From Streptomyces sp. NBC_01445 (GTDB taxonomy: Bacteria > Actinomycetota > Actinomycetes > Streptomycetales > Streptomycetaceae), in assembly GCF_035918235.1 (NCBI RefSeq), contig NZ_CP109485.1, positions 5,208,001 through 5,272,000 on the forward strand: a stretch of 64,000 nucleotides of DNA. Reading direction: 5' to 3'. The position numbers were made by a program, and so were the translations under genes. The notes under the pieces were generated by a model. That model saw only the letters and a list, made by a program, of their open reading frames with translations, made no database searches and was not told the DNA's origin. Shown one piece after another: positions 43,950 through 52,254 of the stretch. Each line of letters opens with the position of its first letter. Positions within the stretch are counted from its first letter, which is position 1.

Positions 43950-45245
43950 ATGAGCAACCCCTCCCGCTTCGACCGCGGTCACACCGACGACCTCATGTCC
44001 TTCCTCGCGGCCAGCCCCTCGCCGTACCACGCCGTCGCGAACGCCGCCGCGCGCCTGGAGAAGGCCGGATTCCGCCAGGTCGCCGAGACCGACGCGTGGG
44101 ACGGGACGACGGGCGGCAAGTACGTGACGCGCGGCGGCGCGATCGTGGCCTGGTACGTGCCCGAGGGCGCCGCGCCGCACACGCCCTTCCGCATCGTCGG
44201 CGCGCACACCGACTCGCCGAACCTGCGCGTCAAGCCGCTGCCCGACATGGGCTCGCAGGGCTGGCGGCAGGTCGCCGTCGAGATCTACGGCGGACCGCTC
44301 CTCAACTCCTGGCTCGACCGGGACCTCGGACTCGCGGGCCGGCTCACTCTGCGGGACAGCTCGACGCGGCTCGTGAACATCGACCGCGCGCTGCTGCGCG
44401 TGCCGCAGCTCGCCATCCACATGGACCGCTCCGTCCACACCGACGGCCTCAAGCTCGACAAGCAGAAGCACATGCAGCCCATCTGGGGCCTCGGCAACGA
44501 CGTCCACGAGGGCGACCTGATCCGGTTCCTGGAGGAGGAGTACGGGCTCGCCGAGGGCGACGTCACCGGCTGGGACCTGATGACGCACCCCATCGAGGCG
44601 CCCTCCTACCTCGGCCGCGACAAGGAGCTGGTCGCCGGACCCCGCATGGACAACCTCCTGTCCGTGCACGCCGGAACGGCCGCCCTCGCCGCCGCGTCGG
44701 CCTCGGACGACCTCCCCTACATCCCGGTCCTCGCCGCGTTCGACCACGAGGAGAACGGGTCGCAGTCCGACACCGGCGCCGACGGCCCGCTGCTCGGCGG
44801 CGTCCTGGAGCGTTCGGTGTTCGCGCGCGGAGGATCGTACGAGGACAAGGCCCGCGCCTTCGCCGGGACGGTGTGCCTGTCGTCCGACACCGGCCACGCC
44901 GTGCACCCCAACTACGCCGAGCGCCACGACCCCACCCACCACCCGCGCGCCGGCGGCGGCCCCATCCTCAAGGTCAACGTCAACAACCGCTACGCCACCG
45001 ACGGTTCGGGCCGCGCCGTGTTCGCCGCCGCGTGCGAGAAGGCCGGCGTGCCCTTCCAGTCGTTCGTCTCCAACAACGCCATGCCGTGCGGCACCACGAT
45101 CGGCCCGATCACGGCGGCCCGGCACGGCATCAAGACCGTCGACATCGGCGTGGCCATCCTCTCCATGCACAGCGTCCGCGAACTGTGCGCCGCCGACGAC
45201 CCGTTCCTCCTCGCCAACGCGCTCGTCGCGTTCCTGGAGGGCTGA
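43950..45245 (+). CDS. apeB: M18-family aminopeptidase
   Basis: The 431-residue enzyme has the dinuclear zinc signature of M18 peptidases: VGAHTDSPNLRVKP near 86-99, the Glu pair in AFDHEENGSQSDTGAD near 262-277, and DTGHAVHPNYAERHDP near 313-328. The late LSMHSVRE supplies the last His ligand. It removes N-terminal acidic or neutral residues from peptides in the cytoplasm as a large oligomer. The length is normal. It is flanked on both sides by gene remnants. Confidence 0.93.
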   Translation: MSNPSRFDRGHTDDLMSFLAASPSPYHAVANAAARLEKAGFRQVAETDAWDGTTGGKYVTRGGAIVAWYVPEGAAPHTPFRIVGAHTDSPNLRVKPLPDMGSQGWRQVAVEIYGGPLLNSWLDRDLGLAGRLTLRDSSTRLVNIDRALLRVPQLAIHMDRSVHTDGLKLDKQKHMQPIWGLGNDVHEGDLIRFLEEEYGLAEGDVTGWDLMTHPIEAPSYLGRDKELVAGPRMDNLLSVHAGTAALAAASASDDLPYIPVLAAFDHEENGSQSDTGADGPLLGGVLERSVFARGGSYEDKARAFAGTVCLSSDTGHAVHPNYAERHDPTHHPRAGGGPILKVNVNNRYATDGSGRAVFAAACEKAGVPFQSFVSNNAMPCGTTIGPITAARHGIKTVDIGVAILSMHSVRELCAADDPFLLANALVAFLEG

Positions 45246-45339
45246 CCTCCCCAACAGCGCGGTGCCACGGCGCCCGCAGACCCCCCGGCGGCAGACTCGA
45301 CCTTTGCCGTGCGGGGGGGGCCAAGGGAGGACACCGGGC

Positions 45340-45488
45340 GTGGAGTTCAGGATTCCCGGCACCGTCGCGGTCGCGACGGAGACCGGTGAACTGCCGCTGG
45401 GCCCCGCAAACGCTCCGGCCTCCTCGCGATGCTGCTGCTGCGACCCGACAGTGTCGTCCGCGTCGAACAGCTGATCGGCCCCCCGTAG
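45340..45488 (+). pseudogene. Frameshifted remnant of a SARP/AfsR-type regulator
   Basis: GTG 45340 follows GGGAGG and begins VEFRIPGTVAVATETGELPL, the usual opening of a SARP winged-helix domain. Near 45405-45410 the frame shifts by one; in the shifted frame the sequence resumes as KRSGLLAMLLLRPDSVVRVE, the expected continuation, and stops at TAG 45486. Only about 50 codons of a protein normally over 250 residues remain. It is a decayed regulator of a secondary-metabolite type. Confidence 0.75.
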
Positions 45489-45516
45489 GCCCAGGTCAGC
45501 CCCGGACAGTCCCGGA

Positions 45517-47322
45517 TCAGCCCCGGTCGTCCATGCCCGCGAGCACCAGCGGCAGCCGGTCCGCGCCACCCTCGGTGAGCCGGACCGGCACGCCCCAGTC
45601 CTGCTGGTGGACGTGGCAGGCCGGGTACTCGTTGGCCGGGTCGTCGTCGCACGAGGCGGCCATCGCCGACACATGCAGGACGCCCTCCGCGACCTCCGGG
45701 TTCAGGACCAGCTCGCGCGCCAGGTCCGTGTCCGCCCCGTCCCCCGCGACCAGCAGCTCGGGCGGGGTGGAGGAGACCAGGAGCCGGGTCGATGGCCCGT
45801 ACCGCGTGTCGAGCTTCTGACCCGCAGGCGCCTGGAAGATCACGTCCAGCTGGAGCTTCCCCGCCGCGACTTCGGTCGCGGCGCGCTGCGTCCGGTGCGC
45901 GACCGACTCGACCCGCACGGCCTCCTCGGGAAGCCGCAGCCGCGTCAGCCGGTGCCGCGCCGACTCGACGACGACGATGTCCGGGGAGTCCCCACCCACG
46001 AGCACCGCGTCGCTGGGCTCCCGCAGATCCGTCGCCAGCGTGGTGACCTCACCGCTCGCCGGGTCGTAGCGGCGCAGGGCGTGGTTGTACGTGTCCGAGA
46101 CGGCGACCGAACCGTCCGGCAGGGCGGTCACGCCCAACGGGTGCTGGAACAGCGCCTGTTCGGCGGCGCCGTCCCGGTGCCCGAAGTCGAAGAGACCCGT
46201 ACCGACCGCCGTGTGCACCGTGCCGTCCAGGTCGACGTACCGCAGCGCGGACGTCTCCGAGTCGGCCACCCACAGCCGCTCCTCGGTCGCCGCGAGCCCG
46301 GACGGCTGCGCGAACCACGCCTCTGCCCCCGGCCCGTCGACGAGCCCCTCATTGGTCGTACCCGCCGCCACGGCGACACTCTTCGTCTCCGGGTCGTACG
46401 TCCACAGCTGGTGCACACCCGCCATGGCGATCCACACCTTGCCGCCGAAGACGGCGACGTCCCACGGCGAGGAGAGCGACACCTCCAGGGCGGGGCCGCT
46501 GGTCGGCGCGCCCTGCCACCACTGCCGGCCCGTGCCCGCGAGCGTCGTGACGTCCCCGCTCGCGAGGTCCACGGCCTTCAGCGAGTGGTGCACCGTGTCG
46601 GCCACGACGACGGTCGCGTCGTCGAGCAGCGCGAGGCCCTGCGGCTCGTTGAACTCGCCGGGCGAGCCGATCCGCCGTACGACGCTCTCGCCGTCCGCGG
46701 CCAGCTCGACGAGCTGGTGCCGGGTCGTGTCGGAGACCAGGAAGTTCCCGGACGGCAGCACGAGCACCTTGCCGGGGAACCGCAGATCCGTCGCGACCGG
46801 CTCGGGCGCGACGTACGGACCGTCGCCGCGGCGCAGCGTCCCCTTCGCGCCGTGTTCCGCCTCCAGCTGCTCGACCAGCTTCTCGATGGCGTGGGCGTGC
46901 CCCTCACCGGCGTGCTGCGCGACGACGTACCCCTCGGGGTCGATCACCGCGAGCGTGGGCCAGGCCCGCACGGCGTACTGCTTCCAGGTCGCCAGCTCGG
47001 GGTCGTCGAGGACGGGGTGCTCGACGTTGTACCGCTCGACGGCGTCGACCACGGCGGAGTGCTCGGCCTCGTGCACGAACTTCGGGGAGTGCACCCCGAC
47101 GATCACGACGGTGTCCCGGTGCTTCTCCTCGAGCTCACGCAGCTCGTCGAGGACGTGCAGGCAGTTCACGCAACAAAATGTCCAGAAATCCAGAATGACG
47201 ATGCGTCCCCGCAAATCGGCCAGGGTGTATTGCTTACCGCCCGTATTGAGCCAGCCGCCCTTGCCGATGAGCTCGGGGGCACGGACACGGGCGCGACGGG
47301 GTGCGGGGTCGACATCGTTCAT
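45517..47322 (-). CDS. Thioredoxin-like/NHL-repeat protein (NHLRC2-like)
   Basis: The 601-residue cytoplasmic protein has a thioredoxin-like domain (about 12-160) with the unusual active-site Cys50-Cys51-x-x-Cys54 (WTFCCVNC). It is followed by six NHL blades (about 175-490), such as GEFNEPQGLALLDDATVVVADT and SPWDVAVFGGKVWIAM. The C-terminal domain (about 500-601) is beta-rich with Cys in SCDDDPANEYPACHVH. This is the plan of animal NHLRC2. Its role in bacteria is not established; a thiol-disulfide or scaffolding function is likely. It follows the cupin gene by 15 bp on the same strand, so they are probably cotranscribed. Confidence 0.88.
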   Translation of the reverse strand: MNDVDPAPRRARVRAPELIGKGGWLNTGGKQYTLADLRGRIVILDFWTFCCVNCLHVLDELRELEEKHRDTVVIVGVHSPKFVHEAEHSAVVDAVERYNVEHPVLDDPELATWKQYAVRAWPTLAVIDPEGYVVAQHAGEGHAHAIEKLVEQLEAEHGAKGTLRRGDGPYVAPEPVATDLRFPGKVLVLPSGNFLVSDTTRHQLVELAADGESVVRRIGSPGEFNEPQGLALLDDATVVVADTVHHSLKAVDLASGDVTTLAGTGRQWWQGAPTSGPALEVSLSSPWDVAVFGGKVWIAMAGVHQLWTYDPETKSVAVAAGTTNEGLVDGPGAEAWFAQPSGLAATEERLWVADSETSALRYVDLDGTVHTAVGTGLFDFGHRDGAAEQALFQHPLGVTALPDGSVAVSDTYNHALRRYDPASGEVTTLATDLREPSDAVLVGGDSPDIVVVESARHRLTRLRLPEEAVRVESVAHRTQRAATEVAAGKLQLDVIFQAPAGQKLDTRYGPSTRLLVSSTPPELLVAGDGADTDLARELVLNPEVAEGVLHVSAMAASCDDDPANEYPACHVHQQDWGVPVRLTEGGADRLPLVLAGMDDRG

Positions 47323-47337
47323 GGGTCAAGGGTGCCA

Positions 47338-47739
47338 CTAAGCGAGCGCATGCCCCGTAGTGGCATCCACATGATCGGGGACGTCGTCGTGGTGGTCCCC
47401 GACCGTGGGGGTGCCGGTGGGCTCCAGGAGAAGGATCGACGCACCCTTCGGGGAGCGCGGCTTGTGCCACGTCCCGCGCGGAACCGTGAAGACCGAGCCG
47501 CGGGGCAGGACGACGTCGCGCTCGCCCTCCGGCTCACGCAGGGCGATGATCAGCTCGCCGTCCACGACCAGGAAGAACTCGTCCGTGTCGTCGTGCACGT
47601 GCCAGACATGGTCCCCCTCGACCTTCGCGACGCGGACGTCGTAGTCATTGACGCGCGTGACGATGCGGGGGCTCCACAGGACGTCGAAGGAGGCCAGGGC
47701 CTCGTCGAGGGCGATCGGCGTGTTCTCGCGAGTGGTCAT
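47338..47739 (-). CDS. Single-domain cupin protein
   Basis: ATG 47739 (MTTRENTPIALDEALASFD) gives 133 residues; the open frame reaches 47790 without support. The cupin motif 1 reads HVWHVHDDTDEFFLVVDGELII (about 43-64, a landmark) and motif 2 LPRGSVFTVPRGTWHKP near 75-90. It has the His and Glu metal ligands of small cupins. It is immediately upstream of the NHLRC2-like gene in the same operon and divergent from the GlxA-type regulator. The substrate is unknown. Confidence 0.85.
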   Translation of the reverse strand: MTTRENTPIALDEALASFDVLWSPRIVTRVNDYDVRVAKVEGDHVWHVHDDTDEFFLVVDGELIIALREPEGERDVVLPRGSVFTVPRGTWHKPRSPKGASILLLEPTGTPTVGDHHDDVPDHVDATTGHALA

Positions 47740-47790
47740 ACGCCGATCCTGCGCCCGGCGCCGATCCGCGGCGAGTGCTAGAAATCGCAT

Positions 47791-48825
47791 ATGGCGAAAG
47801 AATCCTCGCAGCGCCCCTCATCGCAGGACGCGCCGCAACGCCCTCCACAGCGCCCGCCGCACCGAGTCGTGGTGATCGTCGACGAGAACTCCAACCCCTT
47901 CGAGCTGTCCTGCGCCATCGAGGTCTTCGGCCTGCGCCGGCCCGAACTCGGCCGTGAGCTGTACGACTTCCGGCTCTGCTCGCCCCGGACGCGGACCGTG
48001 ATGCGGGACGGGTTCTTCACGCTGACCGACGTGGCCGGTCTGGACGCGGCCGAGTCCGCGGACACGCTGATCGTGCCCAACCGGCCCGACACCGACGTGC
48101 CGCGGCGGCCCGCCGTCCTCGACGCCGTGCGCCGGGCGCACGCGCGGGGCGCACGGCTCATCGGGTTCTGCTCCGGCGCGTTCACCCTCGCCGAGGCCGG
48201 GCTCCTCGACGGGCGGCGGGCCGCCTGCCACTGGATGTGGGCGGACTCCTTCCGCGCCCGCTTCCCCGCGGTGCGCCTCGAACCCGACGTACTGTTCGTC
48301 GACGACGGCGACATCCTCACCGCGTCCGGCAGCGCGTCCGCGCTCGACCTGGGGCTGCACGTCGTACGGCGTGACCACGGCGCCGAGATCGCCAACGCGG
48401 TGTCGCGGCGGCTCGTGTTCGCCGCCCACCGGGACGGCGGCCAGCGGCAGTTCGTGGAACGGCCCGTGCCCGCGGTACCGGACGAGTCTCTCGCGCCGCT
48501 GCTCGCCTGGGCACAGGAGCGCATCGGTGAACCGCTGAGCGTGGCGGACCTCGCCGCACACGCCGCCGTCAGCCCCGCCACCCTGCACCGCCGCTTCCGC
48601 GCCGAACTCGGCACCACCCCACTGGCCTGGCTCACCGGCGAACGGGTCGCCCTCGCCTGCCGCCTCATCGAACGCGGCGAGGAACGCCTCGACGTGGTCG
48701 CCGCCCGCAGCGGCCTGGGCACCGCCGCAAACCTACGCGCCCGCCTCCGCCGGGAAACGGGCCTGAGCCCGTCGGCGTACCGGAGGCGGTTCGGCCGGGG
48801 GCCTGCGGAAGTGATGTCGCCGTAG
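47791..48825 (+). CDS. GlxA-type AraC regulator with DJ-1/PfpI domain
   Basis: The 344-residue protein has a Gln/Pro-rich start, a DJ-1/PfpI domain (about 25-200, with GFCSGAFTLAEAGLLDG near 128), and a C-terminal AraC pair of helix-turn-helices (about 240-340; LSVADLAAHAAVSPATLHRR). It belongs to the GlxA group. Its start is 51 bp from the cupin gene on the other strand, so it probably controls the cupin-NHL operon. A hairpin follows the stop. Confidence 0.9.
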   Translation: MAKESSQRPSSQDAPQRPPQRPPHRVVVIVDENSNPFELSCAIEVFGLRRPELGRELYDFRLCSPRTRTVMRDGFFTLTDVAGLDAAESADTLIVPNRPDTDVPRRPAVLDAVRRAHARGARLIGFCSGAFTLAEAGLLDGRRAACHWMWADSFRARFPAVRLEPDVLFVDDGDILTASGSASALDLGLHVVRRDHGAEIANAVSRRLVFAAHRDGGQRQFVERPVPAVPDESLAPLLAWAQERIGEPLSVADLAAHAAVSPATLHRRFRAELGTTPLAWLTGERVALACRLIERGEERLDVVAARSGLGTAANLRARLRRETGLSPSAYRRRFGRGPAEVMSP

Positions 48826-48826
48826 A

Positions 48827-48862
48827 TGGGGGGCGCGTCGCGGTAGTCGCCGCACGCCCCCA
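48827..48862 (+). terminator. Probable terminator of GlxA-type gene
   Basis: TGGGGGGCG pairs with CGCCCCCA across a 19-nt interior that holds a second small stem (GCGG/CCGC). Confidence 0.5.
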
Positions 48863-48912
48863 CGGCGCGTCTGCGGGCGGACCGGCGCGCGCGTGGCCGA
48901 CGCTTGGCAGCT

Positions 48913-49788
48913 ATGAGGGACGACAGCGCGCGCGGCGGTCTCACCGGGACTCTGGCCAAGGTCGCGCGGTGGGGCGCCGCGCGAGCCGGTGAGCTGCGGG
49001 AGCGGCTGCCGTTCATCACACGCCTGACCCGGCAGATGGTGGACGTGAGTCTCCTCGACTCCTCGACGCGACTGGCCGCGCAGGCCTTCCTGACGGCGAT
49101 CCCCGTGCTCTTCGTCATCGCCGCGTTCGCCCCGACCGGTGTGCGCGACCGCCTCATCGAGTCGGCCACGTACGCGCTCGGCCTGTCCGGCCCCGCCCTC
49201 GACCAGGTCCGGCAGGTGTTCGGGACGCCCGACGACACCGCACGCGACACCTCGGGGGCCGTCGGCATCCTCGTCACGCTGCTCTCGGCAACCTCGTGCA
49301 GCCGCGCCCTGCAACGCGTGTGCGAACGCTCCTGGCACGTTCGGCCCGCCGGCCTGCGCCTCATCGCGTGGCGGTGGCTGGTGTGGCTGCTGGTGTGGCT
49401 GTCCGCGCTGATGGTCCAGGGGCTGCTGAGCGAAGGGTTCGGGCTGGGCCCGTGGCTCGGCCTGCCGCTGTCGTTCGCGTCGAGCACCCTGCTGTGGTGG
49501 TGGACGCAGCACATGCTGCTCGGCAGCCGCGTGCCGTGGCTGCCACTGCTGCCCGGCGCCGTCCTGACCGGCACGGGCGTGGTCGTGCTCGCCTGGGCGT
49601 CACGCTTCTACATGCCGCTCACCCTGAACCGCTCAGTGTCCGAGTTCGGCCCCCTCGGCCTCGTGTTCACGCTCCTCTCGTGGCTCATCGCACTGTTCAC
49701 GGTCGTGTGCGTGGGGATCGCCACGGGGTACGTCCTCGCCCATGAACCGCCCCTCGCCCGCCGCCTCGGAACGCCGCCGCCCGGGTGA
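48913..49788 (+). CDS. YihY/BrkB-family membrane protein
   Basis: ATG 48913 (with TTG 48904 in frame upstream) gives 291 residues. After a basic cytoplasmic helix (1-45) there are about six helices. The family plan is seen in the first helix (STRLAAQAFLTAIPVLFVIAA near 53-73), the short extracytoplasmic DDTARD region, and the late pair (WLPLLPGAVLTGTGVVVL; LGLVFTLLSWLIALFTVVC). BrkB proteins are not RNase BN despite old names; their function is unknown. Confidence 0.82.
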   Translation: MRDDSARGGLTGTLAKVARWGAARAGELRERLPFITRLTRQMVDVSLLDSSTRLAAQAFLTAIPVLFVIAAFAPTGVRDRLIESATYALGLSGPALDQVRQVFGTPDDTARDTSGAVGILVTLLSATSCSRALQRVCERSWHVRPAGLRLIAWRWLVWLLVWLSALMVQGLLSEGFGLGPWLGLPLSFASSTLLWWWTQHMLLGSRVPWLPLLPGAVLTGTGVVVLAWASRFYMPLTLNRSVSEFGPLGLVFTLLSWLIALFTVVCVGIATGYVLAHEPPLARRLGTPPPG

Positions 49789-49830
49789 GAGGGGAGAGTC
49801 CTCTCGCGCGCGCTGGGCACCCTTCGACGT

Positions 49831-50325
49831 ATGAGATACGAAGTTCGAGAGCGGCTCTTCGCGGTGGGCGAGGACTACTGGATCGAGGACGAGCAGGGCC
49901 ACAAGGCCTTCCTCGTCGACGGCAAGGCGATGCGTCTGCGGGACACCTTCGAGCTGAAGGGGCCCGACGGGCGGGTGCTCATCGACATCCACGAGAAGAT
50001 GTTCGCCCTGCGCGACACGATGGTCATCGAGCGCGGCGACGAGGCCCTCGCCAAGATCAAGCGCAAGCGCCTGTCACTGCTACGGAACCACTACCGGGTC
50101 GAACTGATCGACGGCACCGAACTCGACGTCAGCGGAAAGATCCTCGACCGCGAGTTCGTCGTCGAGTACGACGGCGAGATGCTCGCCCACATCTCCCGCC
50201 GCTGGCTACGGGTCCGCGACACGTACGGCGTCGACGTCATCCGCGAGGACGCGGACCCGGCGCTGATCATCGCCGTCGCGGTGTGCGTGATCCACCTGGC
50301 GGAGAAGGAGCGGGGGGAGGACTGA
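49831..50325 (+). CDS. LURP-one-related (scramblase-like) protein
   Basis: The 164-residue protein begins MRYEVRERLFAVGEDYWIED and shows the tubby-like/LURP-one barrel pattern: repeated strand pairs with GHKAFLVDGK, LRDTFELKGPDGRVLIDI, LRDTMVIERGDEALAKIK and a final hydrophobic helix (PALIIAVAVCVIHLAEK, about 142-158) that would run through the barrel. The function in bacteria is unknown. It is convergent with the nitrilase-family gene, 14 bp away. Confidence 0.85.
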   Translation: MRYEVRERLFAVGEDYWIEDEQGHKAFLVDGKAMRLRDTFELKGPDGRVLIDIHEKMFALRDTMVIERGDEALAKIKRKRLSLLRNHYRVELIDGTELDVSGKILDREFVVEYDGEMLAHISRRWLRVRDTYGVDVIREDADPALIIAVAVCVIHLAEKERGED

Positions 50326-50339
50326 CGGCTGACGCTCCC

Positions 50340-51137
50340 TCACCGTCGAGGCGGCTCCAGCCCCAGCCTCCGGTCCTTGAGCGCCGGGAACCGCTCGCGG
50401 GTCCCCGCGACGGCCGCCCCGTCGAACTCGACCGTGAGCACCTCCTCGCCGGCGCCCGCCTCCCCGATGATCTGGCCCCAGGGGTCCACGACGACGCTGT
50501 GCCCGGCCTGCGGCACCCCCGCGTGCGTACCGGCGGTGCCGCAGGCCAGGACGTACGCCTGGTTCTCGACGGCGCGCGCCTGGGCGAGCAGCGTCCAGTG
50601 CGCGCGGCGCCGCTCGGGCCAGCCGGCGGAGACGAGGAGCGTTTCTGCGCCCCGGTCGACGAGGCCCCGGTACAGCTCGGGGAAGCGCAGGTCGTAGCAA
50701 GTGGTGACGCCGAGGACGGTCTCCGGCAGGCGTACGGTGACGAGTTCTTCGCCCGCGCCCATCAGCACGGCCTCGCCCTTGTCGAAGCCGAAACGGTGGA
50801 TCTTGCGGTAGGCGGCGGCGAGTTCACCGTCCGGGGAGAAGACGAGCGCGGTGTTGTAGAGCGGCCCGTCGGGGTCACGCTCGGGGATCGTGCCCGCGTG
50901 CAGCCAGACGCCGGCGTCGCTCGCGGCCTTCGCCATCGCCTCGTACGTCGGGCCTTCCAGGGGCTCCGCCTCGGTCGCGAAGGCCTCGTAGGCGAAGGCG
51001 CCGGTGGTCCACAGCTCGGGGAGGACGACGAGGTCGGCGGACCCGGCTTGATCCCGCACCATCGAAGCGGCGCGCAGCCGACGGGAATTGGGCGATTCGT
51101 CATCATCTACACGGATCTGGATGAGCGAGGCGCGCAC
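50340..51137 (-). CDS. Carbon-nitrogen hydrolase (nitrilase superfamily)
   Basis: GTG 51137 gives 265 residues; the frame is open to 51188. The catalytic triad is complete: Glu41 (VVLPELW), Lys112 (YRKIHRFGFDKGE) and Cys147 (GVTTCYDLRFPELYR). The motifs and length resemble the Nit/omega-amidase branch, which hydrolyses deaminated glutathione or 2-oxo-acid amides, but other amidases are possible. It is divergent from the mycothiol-type gene at 51316, which may point to a shared thiol metabolism. Confidence 0.9.
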   Translation of the reverse strand: MRASLIQIRVDDDESPNSRRLRAASMVRDQAGSADLVVLPELWTTGAFAYEAFATEAEPLEGPTYEAMAKAASDAGVWLHAGTIPERDPDGPLYNTALVFSPDGELAAAYRKIHRFGFDKGEAVLMGAGEELVTVRLPETVLGVTTCYDLRFPELYRGLVDRGAETLLVSAGWPERRRAHWTLLAQARAVENQAYVLACGTAGTHAGVPQAGHSVVVDPWGQIIGEAGAGEEVLTVEFDGAAVAGTRERFPALKDRRLGLEPPRR

Positions 51138-51315
51138 ACTACCACCGTCCTGGCATTCGAGCCGTCTACACGGGCCTACGATCGTCACACGAAAGCACTG
51201 CCGGGGTGCCTGCCAGCAGCGTACTGTGCATTTCCGGGGGTTCCCCCCGGACCCCCGCAGACGCGTTCCAAGACACCCATTGCCCGCGCCACAACCGCCC
51301 GAGGGGTCCCGTTCC

Positions 51316-52140
51316 GTGAGTCTCCACCCCAGTCTTCAGTCCTACGCCGATGCCTGGACGCATTCCATCGAAGCGATATCCGAGCTGGTGACGCCCCTGG
51401 TGGAGGGCGAATGGAGCCGGGCCACGCCATGCCCCGGCTGGTCGGTGCGGGACATCGTGTCCCACGTCATCGGCCTCGACTGCGAGATGCTCGGTGACCC
51501 GCGGCCCATCCACACGCTGCCGCGCGACCTGTACCACGTGCAGAACGAGCACCAGCGGTACATGGAGATGCAGGTCGACGTACGGCGCCACCACACGGCG
51601 CCCGAGATGACGTCCGAGCTGGAGTACACGATCATCCGGCGCTCCCGGCAGCTGCGCAACGAGTCGCGCGAGCCGGGCGCGCTGGTGCGCGGGCCGCTCG
51701 GCACGGAAGAGACCCTCGAATTCGCCATGCGCAAGCGGGCGTTCGACGTGTGGGTGCACGAGCAGGACCTGCGCGTGGCCCTCGGCCGGCCGGGCAACCT
51801 CGACTCGCCGGGCGCGTACGTCACGCGCGACATGCTGCTCGCCGTTCTGCCGAAGGTCGTCGCGAAGGACGCGTCGGCGCCCGCGAACTCGGCCGTGGTC
51901 TTCGATGTGCACGGGCCGGTCGAGTTCCTGCGCACGGTGCGTGTCGACGCGGAGGGGCGCGGCACGATCGACGGCGCCCCGTCGCTGGGCCCGGCCGCGA
52001 CGCTCTCCCTCGACTGGGAGACCTTCGTCAAGCTGGCGTGCGGCCGTGTGACGCCCGACGCGGTGTCCGACCGGGTCAAGACGGAGGGCGACCTGGACCT
52101 CGCCCAGGCGATCCTGAACTCGCTGTCCACGACGCCGTAG
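51316..52140 (+). CDS. Maleylpyruvate-isomerase-like mycothiol-dependent enzyme
   Basis: The frame is open from 51088; GTG 51316 (VSLHPSLQSYADAWTHSIEA) is the likely start, giving 274 residues. The N-terminal DinB-like metal-binding bundle (about 8-155) has PCPGWSVRDIVSHVIGLD with the first His near 50, and a later DVWVHEQDLRVAL with the second His near 148. The C-terminal domain (about 170-274) is SCP2-like, ending DLDLAQAILNSLSTTP. Proteins of this kind are mycothiol-linked isomerases or transferases of actinobacteria. The substrate is unknown. Confidence 0.85.
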   Translation: MSLHPSLQSYADAWTHSIEAISELVTPLVEGEWSRATPCPGWSVRDIVSHVIGLDCEMLGDPRPIHTLPRDLYHVQNEHQRYMEMQVDVRRHHTAPEMTSELEYTIIRRSRQLRNESREPGALVRGPLGTEETLEFAMRKRAFDVWVHEQDLRVALGRPGNLDSPGAYVTRDMLLAVLPKVVAKDASAPANSAVVFDVHGPVEFLRTVRVDAEGRGTIDGAPSLGPAATLSLDWETFVKLACGRVTPDAVSDRVKTEGDLDLAQAILNSLSTTP

Positions 52141-52177
52141 CCCTTACGGGGGCCAGGGCGGCGGAGCGGACGGGCAA

Positions 52178-52208
52178 GGCCCCGGTGCCGGAAACGGCAA
52201 CCGGGGCC
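52178..52208. terminator. Bidirectional terminator hairpin
   Basis: GGCCCCGGTGCCG pairs with CGGCAACCGGGGCC (one bulge) over a GAAA loop, between convergent genes. Confidence 0.7.
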
Positions 52209-52229
52209 CGTCGCTCACGCGGGGAGGCC

Positions 52230-52254
52230 GTAGGTGAGTAGGTCCTACTCCTAC
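52230..52254. repeat. Second palindrome at the MFS gene end
   Basis: GAGTAGG-T-CCTACTC (52236-52250), extended by GTAG and CTAC outside a two-base bulge, ends in the stop codon of the reverse-strand MFS gene. It may add to termination or protect the 3' end. Confidence 0.5.

Noticed and set aside
45607..47781. A 724-residue forward open frame
   Set aside because: It is antisense to the thioredoxin/NHL gene and the cupin gene, both with clear domains.
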